Shown: piece after piece, positions 1-8,253 of the stretch | Layout of the letters: each line of letters opens with the position of its first letter | Numbering within the stretch: the first letter of the stretch is position 1 | Assembly (NCBI GenBank): GCA_031553225.1 | Contig: JAVBLU010000010.1 | Location: 1-64,000 of the forward strand | Length of the DNA stretch: 64,000 bases | Direction of reading: 5' to 3' | Origin: JAVBLU01 sp031553225 | Lineage (GTDB): Bacteria > Bacillota > Clostridia > Christensenellales > UBA1750 | Program-made: the position numbers and the translations under genes | Notes under the pieces: model-generated | What the model was told of the DNA's origin: nothing | What the model saw: only the letters and a program-made list of their open reading frames with translations | Database searches by the model: none

Positions 1-1603
1 AATTTCCGGGCGTCGGCGGAGCAATATCGTCCGCCGCCCGCGTTGTAAAAGAGTATCCGGTTGTGATTGATGTCATCGCGTTGCCCAAACTGTCCTGAAA
101 CCCTGAGATGCCGATTGTGTATGCCGTGCTGTTTTGTAAGCCGGAATAGGCGACGGTGTATGTGTCGTTGCTGTTTGTGTTTGTGGACCAAACGCCGGAA
201 GAGCTCACCGTGCCGCTGCCGCCCGAAATGGTGACACTGCCTGTCCCCGGCGCGGTGTTCATGCTTTTGTCAAATTGAATGACGATTTCACCGCTTACAG
301 CGGCGTCCGTCGCTCCGTTGGCGGGCGACAGCCGCGAGACAACCGGCTCGTCGGAAGGGGCGCTCGTGTTCAAGGTAAAGTGTTTCGGATATGTAGCTTC
401 GTTTGAATGTACGTCGCTATTTTTTTGCAGCCAGACGTATACATCATAGCTCGCGCCAGCCGACAGGCCTGTGGTGTCAATCGAGAGGCTCGCATTGCTC
501 GCCGCCGTTTTGCCGCATTGCACGATCGTTCTCGGCGTGCCGGCTGCCACGATTTTATAGTGTATCGTGTAGTCCGTTCCCGTATTGCTCGCGCTCAGCC
601 CCGTCAGATGAAGACTGTTTCCGGTTGTATATTGCGCGGATACCGGAACGCCGGTCAGCGCTCCCACATCCGCGCCGGCATTGCCGCCCAGCACTGTCAG
701 CTTGAAATTTTGCGCGCCGACCGCCGCCGCGGCTTTATAGTTTTCATCCGCTTCCGTTTCGCCCAACGCCGTGTTTGCGCCGGTTTTTATTTCAGAGGCA
801 AAGATGACGGAGGCAGGCGAAAATTTGAAAGCGGGGCGTATGCCAAGGAATACATTATAGGGACAATAAACCATGGTGCCATCTTCTCCAATTTCCATCC
901 CTTCGTCGTCAAACTGTTCATCGCCATTGCGAAGCCACCAAGACACAGGCGTGCTGCCATTTCTCAGATAAGCGATATTAGAGTTTGCATCGGCGCCCAG
1001 CCTAACAGGCGGTACAATGCTCAGATCGGCATACCAGCTTACGTCGCCCGGTTGAAGCCATTGATTATCAACCAACCCGTTAACCGCGGGCAGCCATATT
1101 TTGCAGGCGGAAAGCGGGGTAATCATACCGTTGGGTAGCGGCTTTCGATTTAAGTTTACGGTCGTGGCGATGTATGTCTGTTCAAGAGGTGAAAAGCTGC
1201 TCAGAAATGTTCCGTTGAGCCAGATGTGGATGTCGGAAGTGTTCCAGTCGCTGGTCGTGTTGTTTTGCATCGTGTCCAAAACATGCTCGCTCAAAAGCGT
1301 GATGTCGCCGCCATTGCCTTCTTCGCCCATCGCGCCCCAAAGGATCGGGCGGGTCGCGCCTTCCCGGGCTGTTACGGATCCATAATTGATAAAAAAAAGG
1401 CTCGCGGCATGGTCGAACGCCCCGTAATAGATTCCGTTGCCGGGGGCGATCAGCGCGGCAAAATCCACGCCATCGCTCGCGTCTCCCGCAGCAGGGTCAG
1501 GCATGGCGGCATATGCCGCGGGTGGTGCGGCAACGCATATGCCGACGAGCAACGCGGCGGATAGGAATAATGACAATATCATTTTTATGACCTGAGTTTG
1601 CAC
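1..1603 (-). CDS. Secreted surface protein with Ig-like domains (5' part only)
   Basis: The minus strand is open from a GTG at 1603 to the window edge, so about 534 codons of the N-terminal part are seen. GTG is chosen because AAGGGGG lies 7 bases upstream; the first ATG (1582) has no such site. A signal peptide follows (Lys, a hydrophobic run, then PPAAYA before the mature part). The next ~270 residues contain IWLNG and WWLRNG, which suggest a DUF6273-like cell-surface domain. A fibronectin-like stretch comes next, then a Big_5-like Ig domain opening SPANGATDAAVSGEIVIQFD. Such proteins are exported and usually bind wall, mucus or glycan; the ligand is unknown. It is divergent from the MalT-type regulator at 1768, 164 bp away, which may control it. 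The domain names are my reading, not a search. Confidence 0.85.
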   Translation of the reverse strand, partial: MQTQVIKMILSLFLSAALLVGICVAAPPAAYAAMPDPAAGDASDGVDFAALIAPGNGIYYGAFDHAASLFFINYGSVTAREGATRPILWGAMGEEGNGGDITLLSEHVLDTMQNNTTSDWNTSDIHIWLNGTFLSSFSPLEQTYIATTVNLNRKPLPNGMITPLSACKIWLPAVNGLVDNQWLQPGDVSWYADLSIVPPVRLGADANSNIAYLRNGSTPVSWWLRNGDEQFDDEGMEIGEDGTMVYCPYNVFLGIRPAFKFSPASVIFASEIKTGANTALGETEADENYKAAAAVGAQNFKLTVLGGNAGADVGALTGVPVSAQYTTGNSLHLTGLSASNTGTDYTIHYKIVAAGTPRTIVQCGKTAASNASLSIDTTGLSAGASYDVYVWLQKNSDVHSNEATYPKHFTLNTSAPSDEPVVSRLSPANGATDAAVSGEIVIQFDKSMNTAPGTGSVTISGGSGTVSSSGVWSTNTNSNDTYTVAYSGLQNSTAYTIGISGFQDSLGNAMTSITTGYSFTTRAADDIAPPTPGN

Positions 1604-1713
1604 ATGAAATCCCCCTTGAGTTTTTCAGGTATATACTACAAATCAACTAAGTATGACATAAATACTGTCCGAAAAAAATCGCCCAAGGGTGAGGTTTTGC
1701 AAAAGTATTTCCC

Positions 1714-1742
1714 TTGCATGGCCTGTTTTGGGTTGCTATACT
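1714..1742 (+). promoter_or_regulatory. Sigma-A type promoter of the LuxR regulator
   Basis: TTGCAT (1714-1719), a 17-bp spacer and TATACT (1737-1742) lie 25 bp ahead of the start codon at 1768. The ribosome site AGGGGGAG is at 1755-1762. Confidence 0.7.
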
Positions 1743-1767
1743 GTTTACAAGAACAGGGGGAGTTTTT

Positions 1768-4296
1768 ATGTCGAAACCCAACATACAAAACAGCAAATTC
1801 ACGCCCGCCGCATTGCCGGATGTCTGCGCCCCGCGCGGGGATATGATCTCGCGCTTGGAGGCCGCGGCGGAAAAGCGGCTGGTTTTCGTCTGCGCGCCGG
1901 CGGGTTCCGGCAAAACCGTTTCGGCGCTCTTGTGGCTGAAAGCTTCCCGCCGCAAAACTGTATGGATTGGGCTGGATGCCTTCGACAATTCCACGGCGGT
2001 TTTTTACCGTATGTTCTGCATGGCAATTTTCTCCGCCCAGCCGGATAATGACCGCATGGCTGACGTTCTGCGCAGCAGTGGCTTTGACTCTTCCCCGGTG
2101 GAACACACGATCAATCTTCTGACGGAATTTTTGATGGACGCAAACGACTATACGTTGGTGCTGGACGACTTTCACACCATTACAAACCCTGAGATACTAA
2201 GATCGTTTCCCTTTATCCTTAGGCGGTTGCCCCACGCCTTTGTCACGTTGATTTTAAGCCGCGCCGACCCAACGGAGGCGCTGGCCGATCAGATCGCGAA
2301 AGAGCAGGCGACTCTGCTTGGGTTTGCTGAGCTCGCGTTTTCCATGCAGGAAATTCAAGCATTCTTTGCGGCGCTAGGGAAACCCGTGTCGGAAAACGAC
2401 GCAGCGGCAGCGCTCAGTTTCACGGGTGGCTGGGCAATCGGCGTGAACGCGCTGGCGCACAGCACCGGACCCGTCCCGGATGGCCGGGGCGTACGAATTC
2501 TGGAACAGTACATAAAAAAACAGATGTGGAACGAGTGGGATGAAAGCCTGCGGACATTTATGCTGGCTTCCTCCGCGCTGGATGAGATGCCCATACCCCT
2601 TTGCAAAACGATCACCGGACGTGCCGACACCGCCGTGCTTCTGGAAAGCCTGAGGGCGGAAAATGCTTTCATCGCTCGCATTTCCGAAGGCGTGTACCGT
2701 TATCATCATTTGTTTCTCGATTTTCTTCGCGCCCAGCCTGAATACGCCGCGTTGGACAAGCGGAAAAGCTGGCTCGCAGCGGCGGAATATTACATGGAGC
2801 GGCAGGACCATCTGGTCGCCAAACGTTACGCTTATCAAAGCGGCGACATAGAAATGATCCTGCTCACAATGGACGGATTTTTGGATAATCGGGGATTTTC
2901 CATCGATGAATATCTGGGTATCTCGCGGGAGTTTCTTTTGTCCCCCGCAATGGATGCGCTGTGCGAGAAATGTCACGTGATGTACATTCCCCGCGCGTGG
3001 ACGGCCTTCTTAAGCGGCGACGCGGGAACGTATGAATTGTACATGGACAGGTTATACCAGAATTTAGTAATTATTCTGGCTGAATATCCTTCGTTCGGTG
3101 AGCTCATGCTTTCGCTCAGCGTGCTGGACTATCGCGTTCCCTTCGCGTTGCGAATTGCCCGGGCCGATTCGCTTCCCCCCGTCACCTTTCAAGGCGACGC
3201 TTTGCGCGCGGCGTCTATGAGCCTGCAGATGCCTTTCCTGCACCGCAGCTCACGGGATTATTACGAGCTCTCCGATACGGCTTTACATCAGGCGTTAAAG
3301 ATGACCTTCGGAAAGCTGTTAAAGAACCATTATGATATAATCATGCACTGCATCGGAGCAGGGCTAAGCCTGGAACACAACCAAGTGAATGATTCTCTAA
3401 CCGATGCGAAGTCCGCCGTCTCATTATGTGGTACATGGACGGTGAAGGAGATTCGTTTTGCCGTTACCATGCACCTTGCGGCGTCGTATCTCGCGCAGGG
3501 GAAAGATGCGGAGCTTGCGGAAGCGCTTGCGGAAGTGGAACGCTTTGTCGACGGGCAGGCGCAATTTTTGCGGCCTAACTTCCTGGCATTCGTTGCACGA
3601 ACCAAACTGTGGGATGGCAGTGTGGACGCCGCGCGCGAATGGTTAGACCGATATTTCGTTAATGAAAGCCGGGTGCTGGAACCATACCGGATTTATCAAT
3701 ACTTCACCACCGTCCGCGCATACGCTGTGTTGGGAGAGTTGGATAAAGCAACGCATCTGGCCATGCGGCTGCGGCAATATGGAAAAGATTTTCACCGCCC
3801 ACTGGACGCAGCCGAAGCGGGAGCAATCCTCGCGGCGACATTGTGGGCGGTGGGCGATTCAAAGAAAGCACAGGAGCTATTGGAAGCCATACTGGCGGAA
3901 ATGCAGCCGTACGGGTTTATTCGCGTGATTGCCGATGAAGGCAGGGCGGTTATTCCTATCCTGAAAAAGATATTATCAAAAGTGAACCACGCAGATTACA
4001 AAGGCGAGCTCGACCGACTGTACATCAACAGCATGTATTATGCCGCCTATGCCGTGAGCAAGCAACGCGGAGGGCTTTTTGCCAGACGCGTACCGAAGCC
4101 AATCAAGCTCTCGAAGCAGCAAAAGATGATCTTGGAATTATACGCGCAAGGTTACAATCGGAATGATATTATTAATACGGCCGGATTGAGCCTCAATACG
4201 GTTAAATCACATACGAGACTATTATATGATAAGTTGGGTGTATCAAACACCGCTGATGCGATAATCAAGGCGAAAAGCTATGGGTTGCTCGAGTAA
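1768..4296 (+). CDS. MalT-type LuxR family ATP-dependent transcriptional regulator
   Basis: An 842-residue regulator with the three-part plan of the MalT/STAND family. An N-terminal P-loop NTPase has Walker A APAGSGKT (residues 43-50) and a Walker-B-like LVLDDF. A long helical, TPR-like sensor region follows. The C-terminal LuxR helix-turn-helix covers the last 65 residues (LSKQQKMILELYAQGYNRND, then NTVKSHTRLLYDKLGV). Family members bind ATP and an inducer, oligomerise and activate transcription. The ATG at 1768 is used because AGGGGGAG lies just upstream; an in-frame TTG at 1714 is part of the -35 box. The gene is divergent from the surface-protein gene, its most obvious target. The inducer cannot be told. 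Confidence 0.93.
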   Translation: MSKPNIQNSKFTPAALPDVCAPRGDMISRLEAAAEKRLVFVCAPAGSGKTVSALLWLKASRRKTVWIGLDAFDNSTAVFYRMFCMAIFSAQPDNDRMADVLRSSGFDSSPVEHTINLLTEFLMDANDYTLVLDDFHTITNPEILRSFPFILRRLPHAFVTLILSRADPTEALADQIAKEQATLLGFAELAFSMQEIQAFFAALGKPVSENDAAAALSFTGGWAIGVNALAHSTGPVPDGRGVRILEQYIKKQMWNEWDESLRTFMLASSALDEMPIPLCKTITGRADTAVLLESLRAENAFIARISEGVYRYHHLFLDFLRAQPEYAALDKRKSWLAAAEYYMERQDHLVAKRYAYQSGDIEMILLTMDGFLDNRGFSIDEYLGISREFLLSPAMDALCEKCHVMYIPRAWTAFLSGDAGTYELYMDRLYQNLVIILAEYPSFGELMLSLSVLDYRVPFALRIARADSLPPVTFQGDALRAASMSLQMPFLHRSSRDYYELSDTALHQALKMTFGKLLKNHYDIIMHCIGAGLSLEHNQVNDSLTDAKSAVSLCGTWTVKEIRFAVTMHLAASYLAQGKDAELAEALAEVERFVDGQAQFLRPNFLAFVARTKLWDGSVDAAREWLDRYFVNESRVLEPYRIYQYFTTVRAYAVLGELDKATHLAMRLRQYGKDFHRPLDAAEAGAILAATLWAVGDSKKAQELLEAILAEMQPYGFIRVIADEGRAVIPILKKILSKVNHADYKGELDRLYINSMYYAAYAVSKQRGGLFARRVPKPIKLSKQQKMILELYAQGYNRNDIINTAGLSLNTVKSHTRLLYDKLGVSNTADAIIKAKSYGLLE

Positions 4297-4389
4297 GCGG
4301 AGCAAAGCAACGTGTAGAAATATGCAACCGGCGGTGTAGTATGCTGATATTGCGACACTGGCTGGTGTCTGGTGTTACTGGCAAGCTAT

Positions 4390-4471
4390 GCTTCGGTACA
4401 TACCGAAGCCGCTCGTTGGTGGCGCAGCCCCAAACCCCCGAGGCCGGAACGCGCGTTGCGCGTCCGGCCTC
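4390..4471. repeat. Two adjacent hairpins between regulator and amidohydrolase remnant
   Basis: A perfect 9-bp inverted repeat with a 2-base loop is at 4390-4409 (arms GCTTCGGTA and TACCGAAGC). A longer hairpin at 4440-4471 has arms GAGGCCGG and CCGGCCTC extended by GCGC pairs with one bulge. Neither is followed by a T-run. They may end transcription from both sides or mark an old insertion. No gene is seen in 4297-4573. Confidence 0.5.
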
Positions 4472-4573
4472 TTAGCCGCCGTTGGTGTCTGCTGCGCCCG
4501 TCTACGGTATGCTAAATCTGCGTGAGCGTCACAGCTCCGGCCCGGATTTTTGGTGCGTTTTCTTGTAGGTTTG

Positions 4574-4816
4574 TCAAGCATGTTGTACAGGGAAAGAGCG
4601 TAAGAAGTCTTTGGGAGAAGCCCAATGGAGTGACCGCATATCCATAGTGGCAATACGCACTTCGGCAAGATCGCTGATTGCGCTGTTCGCGAGAAAACCC
4701 TGAAAGCCCTGAAGCCGTGCCCGCTCCGCCGGACTGACGGTCTTTGTCATGACCTCCATGTACTTTTCGTTGATCGCTTTGGACATGTAATGCTCTTCTA
4801 TCGTGATGAGTTTCAT
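4574..4816 (-). pseudogene. Truncated amidohydrolase-family N-terminus
   Basis: This 80-codon frame starts MKLITIEEHYMSKAINEKYM, which resembles the first residues of amidohydrolases of the gamma-resorcylate decarboxylase/ACMSD type, where EEH carries metal-binding residues. It continues to EVRIATMDM, where the family normally goes on into the barrel, then gives 23 unrelated residues and stops. Intact relatives are about 300 residues or more, so only the first fifth or so remains. The translation start is intact: AGAGGAG lies 9 bases before ATG 4816, and a Crp-type palindrome sits 59 bp further upstream. The family call rests on a short stretch. A genuine small protein is the alternative. Confidence 0.5.
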
Positions 4817-4874
4817 AAAAAACATCTCCTCTTGGTTTGTTGACCTAAGTCTGCCAAAGGGAGATGCGCCTTCA

Positions 4875-4890
4875 TGTAACCGTGGTTACA
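4875..4890. promoter_or_regulatory. Crp/Fnr-type operator palindrome
   Basis: The 16 bases TGTAACCGTGGTTACA form a 7-2-7 inverted repeat that fits the general Crp/Fnr site TGTNA-N6-TNACA. The site lies between the Crp/Fnr regulator's stop codon and the amidohydrolase remnant, centred about 66 bp upstream of the latter's start codon. That is the expected place for an activator site controlling the amidohydrolase. Confidence 0.65.
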
Positions 4891-4891
4891 G

Positions 4892-5581
4892 TTATTCAGA
4901 TAACTCGTCAAATGCTTTCTGGTTGAGAATGTATACTTCGCGTCCATCTATTCGGATAATTTCTTCATCCTGCATCCTGCCGAGTTCACGCGACAGGGAG
5001 GGCCGCGCGATACCAAGATAGTCTGCGATTACTTCTCTTGCCGATCTGAGCACCATGCGGCGGTTTTCGTCCTGTATGTGAAGCAGATCAAACGCGATGC
5101 GCTTCCGAACAGACGCCATGAAGAGGATGCGTACCTTATTGCCAAGGTCGTCCATCCGATCAACAAATGTACCCATGAGGTTGCGGTAGAGTACGACCTG
5201 AAGGTGGCTGTAATCGGCACTTGGCTGCTAAAACAGCTTGCTCGCAATCTCCAAAACCGTGCTGTTCTCCAGTGCAACGGCATATTCCCACAACAATTTT
5301 TTGGATGGAAACAAGCGCACCTGACCGAACAACTCGCCAGGCGCGGTTGTGCTCTTACTGAGACTGCGCCTGCCATCCTGCCAGTCTCTTACCAATGCGA
5401 TGCTGCCGCATAAAAGTATTATCAGCTTTTCCGGCGGCTTATCCATCCAGTACAGAATATCGTTTCGCTTATAGCTGACGTGTTCCACCATACTGCTTTC
5501 GATCAAGCGGCGCATCTGTTCCTTTGTCAAACCGTTGCACAGGCTGCTTGAATCCAGTATATCGCATAATTCTTTTCCCAT
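4892..5581 (-). pseudogene. Crp/Fnr family regulator interrupted by an in-frame TAG
   Basis: One reading frame of 230 codons gives a full-length Crp/Fnr protein except for TAG at codon 118 (5228-5230). Upstream is a cyclic-nucleotide-binding-type barrel (RNDILYWMDKPPEKLIILLC, GELFG). Downstream are the dimer helix and a winged helix-turn-helix (EVIADYLGIARPSLSRELGR, then DGREVYIL), ending in TAA. Frame and spacing are otherwise intact; the stop sits in the linker before the dimerisation helix. The inducer-binding half could still be made alone, and the HTH half might start at ATG 5176, which has no clear ribosome site. Its likely target is the neighbouring amidohydrolase, itself a remnant, so regulator and target may be decaying together. 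A sequencing error is possible. Confidence 0.8.
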
Positions 5582-5680
5582 AACTCACACCCTATATCGT
5601 TTGGATTCTCTTCGCCGCCAAAGCTAACAACTGGAACGATTCAATTTTATCACAGCATAGCAAGGACAAAAGCAATTGAT

Positions 5681-6115
5681 ATGTGTTATAGGATGGAACG
5701 AATTGGCGACCTCACGCCTGATAGCCCGTCATGCGGACGATGGCAAGAGCATTTTGGCGTTCGTCAAGCGCAGCTTGAATTCCCCGATACGGCACATCGG
5801 GCGGCGATACCGCGGAACAAACGGTACGTCCTCACTGTCTCCTAAAGATTTGGCGGGAGCCCTGTGGTACGCGCTTGCTTTGGCGAAGCGGCGGTACAGG
5901 CGGAGCTATGACGCGACGCCAACCGCGGCCTGAATTTCTCCCTCTCGCGGGGTGCGTGGCAGATACGGCGAAAAACTGGCTATTTAAGGCTCAAGCAATA
6001 TCCAACGGCAGATACCACGGGCTGGCTCGACCTGCCACCACTCTATGCGGAGATGCGCGAGCCCAGCCAGCCCGTTCATGTGCCGTTGGTGGTCCTAGGC
6101 ATCAAAGCATATTGA
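5681..6115 (+). pseudogene. Mobile-element accessory protein with two in-frame stops
   Basis: A single frame from ATG 5681 to TGA 6113 codes for about 144 residues with two internal stops, TAA 5843-5845 and TGA 5909-5911. The parts read as ordinary protein: MCYRMERIGDLTPDS and NKRYVLTVS before the first stop, and RLKQYPTADTTGWLDLPPLY and VHVPLVVLGIKAY near the end. Both stops are one C-to-T change from a sense codon (CAA, CGA). It lies just upstream of a short element protein and a serine recombinase, so I take it as cargo of the same integrated element. I do not recognise the family with certainty. Confidence 0.6.
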
Positions 6116-6180
6116 TTTACAACATATCGTACAAGCGGCATCACATACGCTGCAATGAGCGCCCAAAAGGGGGTACGTGT

Positions 6181-6441
6181 GTGCCGACATCAAAAGACTT
6201 GGCGGTGATGAGCCATATGGACATAACGGAAGTTAGCACCGGCACGCTTGTGGATATTGGCAGTGTGAGGATAGACGAAACACTTCCCATCGGCAAAAGG
6301 CTGGAGAGTTATTTGCAGCAAATTAAGAACCCCTACTGCTTCCTTTGCGGCAATATACCGGTAAAAATTGAATTCGCCGAAGGTGCAGGTACCTTTGAAG
6401 ATAAGGTAACGGATTACTTCATTGGCCTAAAAAGCAGATAG
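6181..6441 (+). CDS. Short conserved mobile-element protein (DUF6870-like)
   Basis: An 86-residue protein. I choose GTG 6181 because AAAAGGGGG lies 7 bases upstream; the later ATG at 6208 has only a weak site. The core (TLVDIGSVRIDETLPIGKRL, then QIKNPYCFLCGNIPVKIEF) resembles short proteins commonly encoded next to large serine recombinases in Firmicute conjugative and mobilisable elements. Their role is unknown to me, and the DUF number is from memory. The CFLC pair could bind metal. It sits 65 bp upstream of the recombinase, same strand, probably co-transcribed. Confidence 0.7.
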   Translation: MPTSKDLAVMSHMDITEVSTGTLVDIGSVRIDETLPIGKRLESYLQQIKNPYCFLCGNIPVKIEFAEGAGTFEDKVTDYFIGLKSR

Positions 6442-6506
6442 AGGGCAGACATCCGTTATGATTGCGCGCTATAATTGAATCGTGATTGTGAAGGGAAGGA
6501 GGTATA

Positions 6507-8207
6507 ATGGCTCGCATTAGAAAAGCAATGCAGCCCAGCAAAAAGCTCTCTTGGAAAATCGCTCTTTACATCCGGCTTTCCAGAGAGGACGGCAACGACG
6601 AATCCTTGAGCGTCGGAAATCAGCGAAAAATCCTGATGGAATACGTCCAACAAAACCTTGAAGAGGAATACGTTATCACCGATGTTTACATCGATGACGG
6701 CAAGACAGGCACCGATGTAAACCGTCCCGACTTCATGCGGATGGAGCGGGATATCCGGGCGGGGCAAGTAAACTGCGTCATCGTAAAATCCCTAGCCCGC
6801 GCTTTTCGAAATCTCGGCGATCAGCAAAAGTACCTCGAAGAATTCTTCCCCCTTCATAGCGTACGCTTCATCAATATTGGAAGCCCTTTCATCGACACCC
6901 ATAAGGGCACGAAGATGGGTTTAGAGGTACCGATCCACGGCATGTTCAACGAGCAGTTTGCCGCCAGCACTTCAGAGGAAGTACGGAAAACCTTTAACAC
7001 CAAACGCCGGGAAGGCGAGTTTATCGGCGCTTTTGCGCCATATGGTTACAAGAAGCATCCTGATAACAAGAACTGCCTGATTATCGACGAGGATGCGGCC
7101 GCTGTCGTGAAGGATATATTTACATGGTTCCTCTATGGGATTGAGCGTCCGGGTGAAGAAAAGTCAGGCAGTCTAAGCGCCAACGGCATCGCGCGGGAGC
7201 TGAACGAGCGGGGCGTGCCCTGCCCGTCAGCCTATAAAAAGCAGCAGGGCTTCAAGTATCAGAATCCCCATAACCGTTTCAAGGAGTGCTATTGGCAGGG
7301 AACATCTGTAACGCGAATTCTGAAAGACCGCATGTACACCGGCTGTATGGTACAGGGCAAATACCGCGTCATCAGCTACAAGATTCACAAGCAGGTGCGC
7401 ACGCCCGAAGATGAGTGGTTTGTGGTCGAGAATACGCATGAGGCCATCATTGAGCAAACCGTTTTTGACGGTGTTCAGCGCAGATTGGAGCGGGATACCC
7501 GAACGGCGCCTGGCAAGAAAGAACTGCACCTGTTTTCCGGCTTCGTTCGCTGCGCCGATTGCGGACGCTCGCTGCATCGGAAAACGACCCAAAACCTGGT
7601 TTACTATTTCTGCCGAACGCCGCAGCTCAGCAATGGGGCTTGTACAAAACGATCCATCAGGGAAGACGCATTGGCAGAAGCGGTGCTCTCGGCGCTTCGT
7701 GTGCAGTTTGCTCTGGTTGATAATCTCGCGGCGGTCATCGACCGGATCAACGAGGCCCCGCGAGTGAACAACCAATCCAACCGCCTGAACGCAATGCTAA
7801 AACACCACGAGGCGGAACTTGCCAGGCTAACCAAGGTATCCGACGAGCTCTACATGGATTGGAAGAACGGCGACATCACGCGGGATGAATGCCTGCGTAT
7901 GAAAACCGGTGTTGCCGGCAAAGCGGATGAATTGCGTCAGGTAATCGACAAGGTGCGCGATGATTGCACCGTGGTCGCATCCGGGATAACTTCCGAGAAT
8001 CCGTACTTCCTGGAGTTTCAGAAGTACCGAAACATTCAGAGCCTAAAGCGTGACATGCTTGTCGATTTGGTGGATGTCATCCTTCTCTCTGAAAATGGTG
8101 AGCTTACCATACGGTTTAATTTTGCAGACCATTACCAGCGCATCCTTGACTTCGCCCTGAACAATGAGAAAGAGCTTGTTGTTATCGGGAAAGCAGGCTC
8201 CGCATGA
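6507..8207 (+). CDS. Large serine recombinase (site-specific integrase/excisionase)
   Basis: A 566-residue, full-length member of the large serine recombinase (TnpX/SpoIVCA-like) group. The N-terminal resolvase domain begins KIALYIRLSREDG, with the nucleophile serine in RLSRED and arginines in SLARAFRN. The central recombinase domain follows (GEFIGAFAPYGYKKH). A zinc ribbon comes next (FVRCADCGRSLHRKT, then FCRTPQLSNGACTK), then a coiled-coil C-terminus. The protein cuts both att sites with 2-bp staggers and joins DNA covalently through serine. AAGGAGG stands 4 bases before ATG 6507. Being intact next to a decayed element gene, it may still be active. The collagen-like gene begins 46 bp past its stop, so an element end probably lies at or near 8208-8254. 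Confidence 0.95.
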   Translation: MARIRKAMQPSKKLSWKIALYIRLSREDGNDESLSVGNQRKILMEYVQQNLEEEYVITDVYIDDGKTGTDVNRPDFMRMERDIRAGQVNCVIVKSLARAFRNLGDQQKYLEEFFPLHSVRFINIGSPFIDTHKGTKMGLEVPIHGMFNEQFAASTSEEVRKTFNTKRREGEFIGAFAPYGYKKHPDNKNCLIIDEDAAAVVKDIFTWFLYGIERPGEEKSGSLSANGIARELNERGVPCPSAYKKQQGFKYQNPHNRFKECYWQGTSVTRILKDRMYTGCMVQGKYRVISYKIHKQVRTPEDEWFVVENTHEAIIEQTVFDGVQRRLERDTRTAPGKKELHLFSGFVRCADCGRSLHRKTTQNLVYYFCRTPQLSNGACTKRSIREDALAEAVLSALRVQFALVDNLAAVIDRINEAPRVNNQSNRLNAMLKHHEAELARLTKVSDELYMDWKNGDITRDECLRMKTGVAGKADELRQVIDKVRDDCTVVASGITSENPYFLEFQKYRNIQSLKRDMLVDLVDVILLSENGELTIRFNFADHYQRILDFALNNEKELVVIGKAGSA

Positions 8208-8253
8208 ACAGAAGAAGGTTGTGCATACGATGTAGGCCCCCTCATGTGCATAA

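Noticed and set aside
407..1138. Plus-strand frame of 243 codons at the left edge
   Set aside because: Lies opposite the surface-protein frame, which has a signal peptide, a ribosome site and domain-like sequence.
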